From Chamaecrista fasciculata (taxonomy: Eukaryota > Streptophyta > Magnoliopsida > Fabales > Fabaceae): a DNA stretch of 64,000 nt. The DNA is taken from NCBI GenBank assembly GCA_003254925.1, contig QANZ01042616.1:85566-149565 (forward strand), written 5' to 3'. The notes beneath the pieces are model-generated. The model made no database searches. It worked only from the letters and a program-made list of their open reading frames with translations, and was not told where the DNA came from. The translations under genes and the position numbers were made by a program. This document shows positions 48,838 through 59,678 of this stretch, piece by piece; the first letter of the stretch is position 1; every line of letters starts with the position of its first letter.

Positions 48838-51701
48838 TCAAAACATGGCCACAACCAGGCTCACTGCCATAAAAGCTGTATAAAGACCAACCAGACAGAA
48901 TCCCCAAAACTTTGGCACTCGGAATCTGCACCAAGTGATGACCAGGAGAGACCCCATGAGGCTCAACAGCAGGAATACAAATGCTATTACAATACCCACG
49001 TGGAATTTAAGCTTATAAGCCTCAGGGTAAACTTTGGCAGTCTGCATCACCAAAGCAGTCCCAAGCCCCACAAGCATGTTAAACATTGGCCCAGCAAAGC
49101 AACCTGCCATTGCCATCGCCGGATGACCGGCCTTAGCAACTGCAACGTCGGCAACAAGATCCCCCACTGAATTCCCCCAAGCCAACACGGTAAGTCCAAG
49201 CAGTGCTGGTGGCAGCTTGAGAAGCGTACCTAATGTTGCGAGGCAGTTCAGCAGTTCGCCCGCCACAGTTGAAATCCAGAACACACTCATAATAAATGCC
49301 ATGAGCACCACAGGAATTTCCTCAGCTTTTGGGGGTTCTTTTTCCATTATAAAGTGTAGAAGCGCAAGAGAGCAACTTGTTAGGAGTACTACCAACCAAA
49401 GTGGGAAATGAGTGTTGGGAAGGAGGAAAACAATGGGATAACTAAATGGAATAAATGAGTTGCAGGCATACAAAATGGCTAGTGGACAAAGAGCAATATT
49501 AGCTGATGAATAAAATCTGCTCCATTCTGATGGTCTAGATTGAGGTATCGTCAATTTTAAGAGAATTGAAACAGGAAGCTCCCACACTATTGAAATCTGC
49601 AAACAAATATGAAAGGATGGGTTAAGACAACTTCAAGCAGAATAAAACTATAAAAGAATTTAGAGCAGTTACCATGAGAACAAAATCAACTAAATTATAA
49701 AAACTTCATAGCATGTTACAGTTCCATGATAAAGGTCTTAGTCACTACCATGATAAAGGTCTTAGTCACTACCAAAGAAAACTTCAGAAGAACAAAAAAT
49801 GAAAAGATCAATGAAAGATCTGAAATGTCAACAAAATTGCCCCTAAAACATATGCTGAGAGCATATTATCTTAGCTAAATAAAGACATTCATACAGCAGT
49901 TTAGGCTTGTCCTCCAGAACAGATTTTTTTGTGTAATTTACATTCTCCTCTCTTTGGATTTGCTAAAAAAATGTTTTCATTTATTAAAAGGACATCAACC
50001 CTCCTTGTTCTTGATGAAATGATAGAAAATACTGGATTTCACTCTTCAGAGGTGGGCAAGTTGATAGCGAAAAGCAGTCAGTGCATCTTTATAAAGAGAT
50101 GAGTTAGCTTCAAAGACAAACTGCATGCCCAGGTTTGCCATTTTAGATATGCAAATAAAAAAGAACCGTGCCTCAAGATTCAACAGCCACATTTTAAAGG
50201 GAATAAAGATCATTCTGCACATAATTCAGAAAGTTTTCTAGCCTCCTCTGTTTACTTTAGAATAATAATCTAAAATTTTATCATCCCAGGTAGCCTTTCT
50301 TTCGTTATGTCCTATACATGTCTTAAAATATCATAGTAATGACAAATTAATGAACGGGACCAACAGTTTGTTAACCTGTGACATAATCCAAAATTAAGGT
50401 GCTAAGCCATATAATTAAATTTATCCTAGCTACAAATTAGACCTATCAGCATTATACATTATGTTCATAAGTTCAATAATCTGAATCTGTTCATCCATCA
50501 AGGAAAAAACCACAACAAAACGCAAAATGAAAAATCTAGGTGCCAAGGCGTGTAAGACAGCAAGAATCAAGTTGAGCTAGTATCCTCAGTATTTGCAAAT
50601 TGCAACTATGCCCAAGGCCAGACAGAAAGCAATTGGTTGGGAAAATAAGAGCACCCCACAAAAGATGAGAAGATGCATATCAATAGCTATAATTATAGCA
50701 TTCATAAAACAAACTACAAATTCTTCCAGGAATCAATGAGCAATAAAAGATTTAAGTTACCAGATATGATTACTAGAAAAGCACCAAATGGTCTATCACA
50801 TGACGAGATCCATAGGCTAATTCGAACATACCATTTCAAAAAATCGGCGAGATCCATGACTGCGCTTCCTTTCTTCAAGATTTCCAGAAGCTTTGACGTC
50901 GCTGATGGCTGTCACCGGTTCCTTGGGTGCCTCTAGATCTCCGGCAAAACTCCCCACATTCGCACTCTTATCCCTACTACTACCACTTCCGATTCCCAAA
51001 TCCATGTAGAACACAAAACCAACAAAGAACAAATAGAAGACTACAAATCCAACGGCTTGCCATAGAAAAATCTCGGCACTAAGATACACATAAAAGAGGA
51101 ACAAGGCGGAGATCAAGTAAAATAAAACGTCCCTGACGAACGGAGCCGGATCAACGGAAAACGGAGCGGCGTAGATTGCGACAAATCCGACGACGAAAGC
51201 GGAGACGAAGGTTCCGGCGGAGAGAATAGCGCCGAAGCCAGTACGGGACTGACCACCGCGAAGAGCAGCTACGGATGCGAAAACATCAGGCGCGCCATTG
51301 CCCAAGGCTAATAGGGTTACGGCGCCCATGCTGGGAGACAAATTGAGGTGAAGGGCGAGCTTGGTGGTGACGATGGAGAAATGATCCTGTGCGGTTTTGA
51401 TGAGGATGTAGAAATGTAAGAGAAGGAAGAGGGAAAGAATAGGGACGGAGTGGAGGGAGTTTTGATGGAAAAGGCAGTGATGGATGGAGAAGTAGTTGAT
51501 GAGGCCGCCATTGGAATGAGACGAAGTGGAGGAGCAAGAAGAAGAAGAAGAAGAAGAAGAATTAAGGAGTGACCTTCGAGTTAAGAGAGAGAAAGATGGA
51601 GAAGGAGAAGATGGGGTTAGGAGGAAAAAGATGAAGACGAGGAAAAGGAAGAGTGAGAGTGATAAAGAGGAAGTTTTAGAGGAGGGGAAAGTGAAGGCCA
51701 T
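48838..51701 (-). CDS. CCX5: Cation/calcium exchanger, CCX5-like
   Basis: Two exons, 51701-50832 and 49596-48838, give 542 residues. It is a membrane antiporter of the NCKX-like Ca2+/cation exchanger superfamily. The alpha-1 motif is AVTLLALGNGAPDVFAS (GNGAPD at 134-139) and alpha-2 is GLTVLAWGNSVGDLVADV (GNSVGD at 431-436). Hydrophobic segments surround both, about 11-13 in total, with a soluble acidic loop at about 230-290 (DKSANVGSFAGDLEAP). The N-terminus is a hydrophobic signal-like segment (12-28) followed by a serine run. Plant CCX proteins exchange K+, Na+, Ca2+ or Mn2+ across endomembranes or the plasma membrane. The ion for this one is not known. An out-of-frame ATG lies 5 bases upstream of the chosen ATG. 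Confidence 0.92.
49724..49771. repeat. 24-bp tandem duplication in CCX intron
   Basis: Two exact adjacent copies of a 24-bp unit starting CCATGATAAAGGTCTTAG. Located in the intron, so no coding effect. Probably a recent slippage product. Confidence 0.9.
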
Positions 51702-51888
51702 GCCATTAGATCCACAATCACAGGGAAGAAGAACTCTTTGAACTATAAACGTATCATCAGATCAAAGAATGAATGAATCAACTCTAGATTTGCGCGTTCT
51801 GTAACTATTCAGTATTCACTCATCGACAGCTCCTTCCCCACTGGGATTTTTCCTCCTCACTTCCACAACCTTCAACTTATTACTTTTT

Positions 51889-52330
51889 GGCCAAACCGCA
51901 CTTTTGGTCCTATAACTTTTGTTAAGGTATCAATTTGATCTCATAACTTTTTTTTGTTGCATTTTTTGTCACATATCTTTTGCTCAAGTTGCAGATTTGG
52001 TCCTGTGTTACACTTTTGGTCCCATATCTTTGGGTCATGTTGCAGAATTGGTTCTATATTTTTTAGTTAAGTTGTAGAATTAGTCTCATATCTTTGGATC
52101 AGGTACAGAATTGGTTTCATATATTTTAATCAAGTGGGATTGGTAGTGAAACTTTTTGTAAAGATATGAGACTAATTTTGCAACCTCACCAAAAGATATG
52201 GGACCAAAAGTGATACAGGACCAAATCTGCAACTTTTTGCAAAGATATGAGACCAAAAATGCAACATAAAAATTATGGGACCAAATTGAGACCTAAGCAA
52301 AGGTTATGGAACTAAAAGTGCACTTTGACC
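51889..52330. mobile_element. Mutator-like foldback element, 442 bp
   Basis: The left end is GGCCAAACCGCACTTTTGG and the right end, read inward, GGTCAAAGTGCACTTTTAG. Both arms carry TTTTGGTCC(T/C)ATA blocks. Flanks TTACTTTTT (51880-51888) and TTATTTTTT (52331-52339) are a 9-bp repeat with one mismatch. It sits about 190 bp upstream of the CCX start codon, inside its likely promoter. No transposase. Confidence 0.72.
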
Positions 52331-52339
52331 TTATTTTTT

Positions 52340-53111
52340 TATCATTTCGTCTTCAGACAACACGCTCACCTACTTTGGTTTTATTCCCATACAAAAAAAA
52401 GTAGGGACTTATTTTTAATTATTACATTATTTTATGTATTCTAAAATGTATATCTTGTTAATGATTGAGTAAGTCGTTTAACCTATTGGTATGAATCCAA
52501 TTTACATGTATACTACGTACATATTCATCTCTTGTATTTTATATGACAGGCCAGTTCATATATGATTGATTGTAGTTCGTGATCTCACCCAAAATAAGTC
52601 TCAATTATTCTTCATGGGTGACGTATCAATTTGTAAAGTCCCCCAAGAAAAAGGACAGTTTAAGAACTCAAATATATTAACTGTAAATTTGATCTAAAGG
52701 ACAATCACCGTATAGGATAGCTACTACTATTTTCTTCAACATGAGAACATCCGTCCTTTCTGTTTGATAAAGAAATAATGAACCTTTCTTTTCACTCTAG
52801 TCTTCAAGCAACGAGTCAAAGTACCAAACTTTTCCCAGGGGGATAAATGGATAATAGCACAGTTAAAAAAAAAAAAAAAAAAAAAAACCATTGGCTAAAA
52901 AAGCCCCGTGCGTCATTCCATCTGAACAGATTTTAAAATGTTGAGTCTAATCCAGCGCAAGAGAAAATTGAAGAAGACAGTAAAAACACTTTCACTTTCC
53001 CTAACAAGAATTCTTTTCCCTGATACTAGTTCCTTTAGGCTGACCTTCTATATCCTTTATATAAAAAAGGCTAAGTTACAGCAATAACATTAACAATACA
53101 CAAATGAACAC
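52340..53111. other. Intergenic, nothing recognised
   Basis: AT-rich. A 22-bp A run lies at about 52866-52887. The last part is the 3' flank of the signal peptidase subunit gene. Confidence 0.6.
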
Positions 53112-56100
53112 TCATCTATATTCCTCGGGCAATCTGTACCCTGGCATTACTATTTTGTCAGCAAACATTTTGCCAGTCTTGGGCATGACATGCCAGTGCA
53201 ATGTCAAGTTGAACTCTTTCCCACGCAGATTGCTTCCCTGCACACAAAAATGGGAGATTTAACTCGAATAGGGTCTCAAGAAATCTGAAGTAATCTATCC
53301 TAGTTAGTCACACTCTCATAAAAGCCTTCAGGATATGCATAATGATTAATGCATACCTGGTCAATGAAGCGGTACTTATTAGAAGTATGAATCCAAAACT
53401 TTGCGTGCTCTTTGGAAGGAATGATTCCATCCCACAGGGATATCTGTCAAATAGCAATATAGGTCAAGCCACATATCTAAGTGACAAAAATAGGACGCAT
53501 CCAGGTAGATCATATCTTACCTGATTCAAGGCATTCTTTGGGGTTTCGTACTCAGCAGCTACAAAAACAAAAACCTGCAAGCAAACCATAACAGGAAAAC
53601 TAAGCTCCTGGTTCCAGAAAAAAAAAATAGAACTTGTAGCTTCCAAACTGTTTAGGAATGACATGCATCAAAATACATTTTAAGGAACCTATACAAGATA
53701 TAAAAGTAGGCAAGGCACCTTAAACATTAAGATGAGAAGAACATAAGGAGAATAGACAAAATCAACAATTCATTTAGGTATGCGTCTCATCCTAGTAAAT
53801 TATCAGACCAAGAGCATTCATGCTTTTAAGGATGAAACTAGAAGAGGAGAAAATGATACAAAATTAAAATCGCAAAGAGTAACACAAATTTAAGTTAAGA
53901 ACCTGTTTCGTGTTCCATGTGAAAAGGGATTGCAAATCTGCTGTTATATTCATGGTCATGCTGACCTGCAAGAAAAGTAAGGCTGTTCACTTCAGGTTGA
54001 ACTATGTAATAAGATAGCATTTGAATATCAGAGAGAAAAGCATCGCAATGAAAATGAGGTGGTTGTGACACAATATAGTATGGACCGCAAAAGAAAAAAT
54101 AAAGGCAAATCAGTTGAAGAAGTTACACATTGAATTAGTGCATAGTGTAAAACATGGTGCAAGCTAGATCATTGGCTAAAAGGCAGGGGGCCTGGATAGA
54201 GTTACAAGTTCAATCCTTCTCCTGTACCAAAGAAACTATATGATAAGCCTCTACATACATATGCCAGAAGAAAGAGAAAGAATCCTAGTCAGCATAATAA
54301 TCAGCCACGTCATCAAGAAGAAAGTCATTTGAATATTAGTGATTCAGATAAGAGTTTCTTATTCTTTTTGGATGTTATGCGCATGACTTAAGTAGTGCTA
54401 TGGGCACAGGACTGTTGTTAGTCATTATCTCCACTATCCTAGTTTAGTGCTATGGGCACAGGACTGTTGATAGTCATTATCTCCACTTTCCTAGTTTAAG
54501 CATTTCCCTTTCGTATGTTGCACGTTCCATTTCAGTTATTTCCCTATTGTTGCTAGCTGGGTATTATAAATACCTTTAGGTCAGTCTTTTATATTTATTC
54601 AGTATAATTTTATGCAGACTTGTATTTGGGTTTAGTCCACTTACGGACTCATTTAGTGGAGATTATTTTGTTCAGATTCTTGCATAGTTTTCTGCCACTA
54701 TTTTCTCTCTATAATCTATCTTTCATACCTGGGTTCTCTATCACTATATAACATTGGAAGTGCTAGATAATTTGCAGAGCAAACAGTGCCATAATGAACA
54801 AGTTTGCCACGTGAAGTTACTATAAAATGGCCTTTTAAGGGATAAAACTATCATGACCTTTCCAACTATTCCTGGTAAGTTGTTGAGAAAATTACTGATT
54901 TTTTTGTTAGAGTTTTTGTATCTGGAAGAAGTGTCTTCATAAGTTCATGAAAACAAGGAAGAGTTAATGAGCTGTCCCCTAAAGTGTGCAGTCTTGTCTA
55001 AGGAGAAAATATTTTTAGTTTCAAGCATGCAAGAGTACCGCTGAGACTTCTAAGTTTCATGTAAGAAATATGGACATTCAGCAAGTAACTGAACCAATTA
55101 CCTACAAGATCTACAAATTAGAAAGGAACTCAGTGCCTTCAAAACTATTTTCTTCACCAAGTCTACTTATGTTTCAACACATAAATTGCAAGTCAAAACT
55201 ATCAGTTAGAATTCTGTCCTCATATCAGTCGGTCACACAAATTTCAAAATATTTATATCTTACTATTCAGTATAACCATCTGTATCCTAAAAATTAGAAA
55301 GATTATACAACCTATGATCACGGTTGCAAATGTTAGAACACTATATATATGTTTAAGCAATCCCTAGTAATTAGCTAATTTACAATGGAACAAAGCCTAG
55401 CAAAATGATTAACAGATAAAACATTGAACCAATAACATCCTTTGGTAAGACCTCAAGTCAATAAATCCAATCCTATAGTATCCATGACGATTAAAGACCA
55501 AGAGTACATAACTTCTTCCATTCAATCTTATTAAGAATTTTATTCCAACTATTCTATCAAAGATATTCTTCAGATCTGTTCTGTCCTCCATCGCATCCAA
55601 ATCATGATACCTTAACTAATTTTTCCGAGGTAACAGATCTGTAAAATTATTGTTTGCAATTACAGTTAACAGGTCGACAGTCTGGGAGGTATAAACGGGA
55701 AACAGCTTCTTCAATCTACGAATTATTTATCCCTTCTTCATCTCATTTCAAAGGTTTCTGTCATCTAAGACTTTATATAAGCTATTAAACTAAGAAAACT
55801 TAACAGTCTGCCAAAGGTCCTCAAATATGTTTCTACCTTGAATACAGCAACCAAGGAGCCAAAAAAAAGTAAAAATTATGAGATTATCAATCAATTCAAG
55901 TTCTTCTATATACTATTTTGCCCTCCATTCAATGACCAAAATCATTTAGCTCTAACTAGAGTGCTTGATTAAGTCGATATTTTTCCAGCAACCAATTGTT
56001 GCTTGAAACTAAATAAAATCAACATATAATCAGTAGAAAAACAAACTGCAACTGCTGAAGCTACAACTTTAATATCAAGTCAAGTCTGTAAAACTGCATT

Positions 56101-56629
56101 ACATTACATAAAGTACAGACAGAATTAAATATCATATGGTGAGACCCAGCCGTATATAATGAATGAACAGAAAAAAAAAAATCACATAGGAAACCCAACC
56201 CTAAATCTGAAAGAAGTTCAGATTGCGAAGAAAAAAACAATCGTTAAAACGAGCTGAGATAGTTTTGACAAGGAAAACAAGAGGAAAGTGGCTAATCACT
56301 AATCAAGCAATAAAAAACAAGAATCACCTCGTCATTGCCGTTTGGCTGCTTCTGAAACCAGTTAATGTTCAACACCTAAATTCACAAAGCAATCAAGAAT
56401 CAGAGTGGGATTAGGGAATAAGAAAGGGAAAGGAGTTAGTAAAACACAGATCTGTGTGAAAAGGACAAAGTAGTATACAAGAAAGAGGGTATGTAGTATG
56501 TACCTTGACTTGCGCGGAGGGAGTGGGGGTATTGAAGTTGTCAGAGAAAGAGGCCATACCGCACAAAAGAGCGAGAATGGTGACAGCAAAAGTAAGCAGA
56601 GCATTGGCTCTGTAACCGAAAGAATGCAT
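53112..56629 (-). CDS. SPCS3: Signal peptidase complex subunit 3 (SPC22/23)
   Basis: Six exons (56629-56504, 56375-56328, 53965-53903, 53574-53521, 53443-53357, 53237-53112), all phase 0, give 167 residues. It is an essential accessory subunit of the ER signal peptidase complex, a type II membrane protein with a luminal C-terminal domain. The N-terminus [20 protein letters not shown] is family-typical with one membrane segment at about 11-28. Luminal blocks are [56 protein letters not shown] and [21 protein letters not shown]-glycosylation sites are at NIT (64) and NLT (136). Length matches the family. The 2.36-kb second intron holds a solo LTR. The C-terminus is GYRLPEEYR. Confidence 0.96.
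54373..54753. mobile_element. Solo LTR in SPCS3 intron 2
   Basis: 381 bp, starting TGTTATGC and ending ATATAACA, so it has TG..CA ends with a 6-bp inverted repeat TGTTAT. The 5-bp target duplication TTGGA is at 54368-54372 and 54754-54758. A TATA-like TATTATAAATACC lies near 54563. A 52-bp near-exact tandem duplication (54394-54445 and 54446-54497) is inside. No internal retroelement sequence remains, so it formed by LTR-LTR recombination. It is far from the splice sites. Confidence 0.82.
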
Positions 56630-58526
56630 TCTGGGGTTGTAAGAGGTGAAATCGAGCACACACACAAAGAATTTTGGGGAAGAAGAGTTATTGAATTGAA
56701 TGGAGGACCTTGTAGACTCTTACTCACAACTCAGTAGACAAACCAAAATTTTCAATTTTAATTTCGCTCATTTCATTGGATCCAACACGTTGTGGTGGGG
56801 TCACTCTCTCTCCCCTATTCGCTTCTCTTCTCCATTTCCTAGTTTCTAACTTTCTATTGACAAAACAATATTAATTAAAACTATATACAAATTTGTTGGC
56901 CCAAAAAAAAGAAACTATATACAAATTTGATTTTCTATTATGAATGTATGAAATGAATAAAACCTCCGTAATTAATTATTGTATACCCTATTATTCCATT
57001 TATAGAATTAGAGGCAGCTTGTTAATTATTTACATTAACATGGATGATCATAGGTAAGATGAAAGGTCTAACAAGGATATCATGACTCTTGAATTTGAAT
57101 TGGTAAAATAAAATTATCCCTATTCTTAAATTTTTAACTATGTAAGTATCAAGTTCAATATCTATCTCGATATCCTACTAATAATTAAATCTCTAGATCT
57201 TGAAAAATTTTAAAATAAATAATTTATTTTTATATAATATAACTCAGTTATATTATATAATATTATAATATATATTTATATTTTTCAATTTCATATTTTT
57301 AAAAAATAATTTTATAGTTATATATAATATTATAATTATAATATCTATTATATATATATATTGAAAAAAAAAAGTTAAAAATTATTATAAAAGGTAAGGT
57401 ATAAGTTTATTATCTCTATCCTCATACTCAAACTTACAATTATAGCAAGTAGGGTATAAGTAGATTATCTCAATCCTTATACTCAAACTTGCAATTATGA
57501 ACGAAGAAATTTTCATATTCAGATTTATTTATCCATCCTTACTCACAAATTAAGCAAGGTTGGAAATAATTTTCTAAGGTTTGGCAAGTGGACTTTGGAA
57601 CGCTCTAGTAGTGGGCTAATAATGCCTTATTATGGGTGATGGGTTTGTTTGCACTCTGTAGTTGTAATAAATAATGAATATGCCAAACTACCCAATATTT
57701 GTGAAGTGTGCTGAAGTCGAAGCCCAAGAACGTTGGTTATTTTAGGAAAGCTAAAACAATATGCCTACTTAATCCAAAACCAAAGCCCACTTACTCCTTT
57801 CCAAACAACGCAAGTTATGAGGCCTCGAGGGTCAAAAGTCAGAGGTCAAAGTCAAACTCTAACTCATTTATTATCTTGCTTTTGGATATTAACGAATAAA
57901 GAGAGCCAATTATGAAATGACAGTATTACTGTATTAGTGTCCCATCACTCCATCAGAGTCAGAGACAGTGTGTTGTGTGAATTCTCTCTTTCGGTTTCCC
58001 TTTTCTTTTTTTTTTTTCGTTTCTTCGTTTCTTTTTCTCTTTTGCTCTGTGTTTTTGGTTTAACGAGAAAGCTAACACTTTACGTGCTCCATATATCATT
58101 GCGATTTGCTTTATAAACCTAATCAATCATATCTTGAATGATTGGGTTCCATTTCAAACACCTACATATAATGGAGGAGTAAGATGGAATAATAGACTAC
58201 CAATTGGATATGCCTGCGCCTTCAACATATTTGAATAATTGAGTTGAGCGTATAATTTGGCCAATTCATGATAACAATACATAAGCTACCAAGATACACA
58301 TGCATAACTATGTACTCAAATGTGTTTATAAAGTTAAGAAATAGATATTGTTCAGAAGACATCGATGTTCCAAACTTTAAAAATGATGACTTGATTAGTC
58401 TTATAGGTGACACTGATGTCAGCAAAGATTTTTTTCAGAGGTGCTTGCTTAAGAAAATAATTTTAAAATTATGAATTCTGGAGTAATCTCACTCTTAATA
58501 TGCAAATTTTAAAAAATAATCTTAAA
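56630..58526. other. Intergenic, nothing firm
   Basis: 56630-56870 is the CT-rich promoter/leader of SPCS3. 57180-57380 is extremely AT-rich with a TATATAATATTATAAT-type stretch. 57640-58080 includes a pyrimidine-rich block (57980-58045) like a plant 5' leader on the plus strand, but no coding exon follows. Two overlapping frames at 57708-57915 lack family features. Confidence 0.5.
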
Positions 58527-58909
58527 AATGTTGTATATCAATGACTTAATTCCATATTTTTTATTCTCATGATAGAGACTGAGATCACTTTGTTCATATG
58601 GAACTGAATTATATTAACATGGTAAATTAAATAAAATTCTTTTTTTAAACAAATGTTGTATTCATATCAATGACTTAATTCCATATTTTTTATTCTCATG
58701 ATAGAGTCTGAGATTACTTTGTTCATATGGAACTGAATTATATTAACATGGTAAATTAAATAAAATTCTTCTTTTAAACAAATGTTGTATTCATATCAAT
58801 GACTTAATTCCATATTTTTTATTCTCATGATAGAGACTGAGATTACTTTGTTCATATGGAACTGAATTATATTAACATGGTAAATTAAATAAAATTCTTC
58901 TTTAAAACA
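58527..58909. repeat. Three tandem copies of a 129-bp unit
   Basis: The motif AATGACTTAATTCC recurs at 58540, 58669 and 58798, an exact 129-bp period. Units are nearly identical (a few substitutions), containing ATTCTCATGATAGAG and TTCATATGGAACTG. Non-coding. Confidence 0.92.
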
Positions 58910-59678
58910 CATTTTCTCTCGAGAATAAATTATACTTTGATATGATACTTTATTTTATAGACTGATTTCACTTAGATATCTTGTTCTAATATAATCACTA
59001 CTCCGACTAAATCAATGTCACAAATTTATTATTTGGTTCTTTATTTTTTTTACTAAATCAACAATTTAATCCTGTCCGTTGTATATATAATAACTAAGAG
59101 AAAAGGGGGCGTAAGAAAGATCGGTAGTAATTTGGTAATGTATTACTATTAATAGTATTTACCTAGTTGAGATTTGAATTTCCGTTCAACATCAGAAGAG
59201 GACAAGTCTCGTATAGTTAATAATTATTAATAATTGATGGTGGGTCTTGCGTTGCACAAGGTATCTATTTAATATGGTCACCATTTTTAAATAATGTTGT
59301 GCGGACTACTGGTCCCAGCACGAGTGTAGCGTATTCATTTCTGGGCATTACTTTATAACACGCCCCAGATATTAATTTTGTACTACAATCTGTCTGAACA
59401 AGCATTCATTTCCCATTCATATATCACCTCACCATTTTCGGAATTTCTGCCGAACCCATGTGATCACTGACTCTACCTGTCAGTTTAATTCTTTCAACCC
59501 AAAATAATACACCCACTAGTAAATTCAAGATTTCACTAAAATCCCTACACCTTTGCACATTTCTCTAATTCTTCTACTTGACAAAATTTCATGAACCCCC
59601 AAAATAATAAAAACCAAAAAAATGCAGAATTAAACAAGTGATGAAGATACTAAAACAGAGTTGATTATAGTCAATGAT
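58910..59678. other. Intergenic; 3' flank of HIPP gene
   Basis: AT-rich, no coding frame. The last 200 bp are probably the HIPP 3' untranslated region. Confidence 0.6.

Noticed and set aside
48808..49170. 120-residue plus-strand ORF
   Set aside because: Antisense to CCX exon 2, which has clear transmembrane and alpha-2 motif coding on the minus strand.
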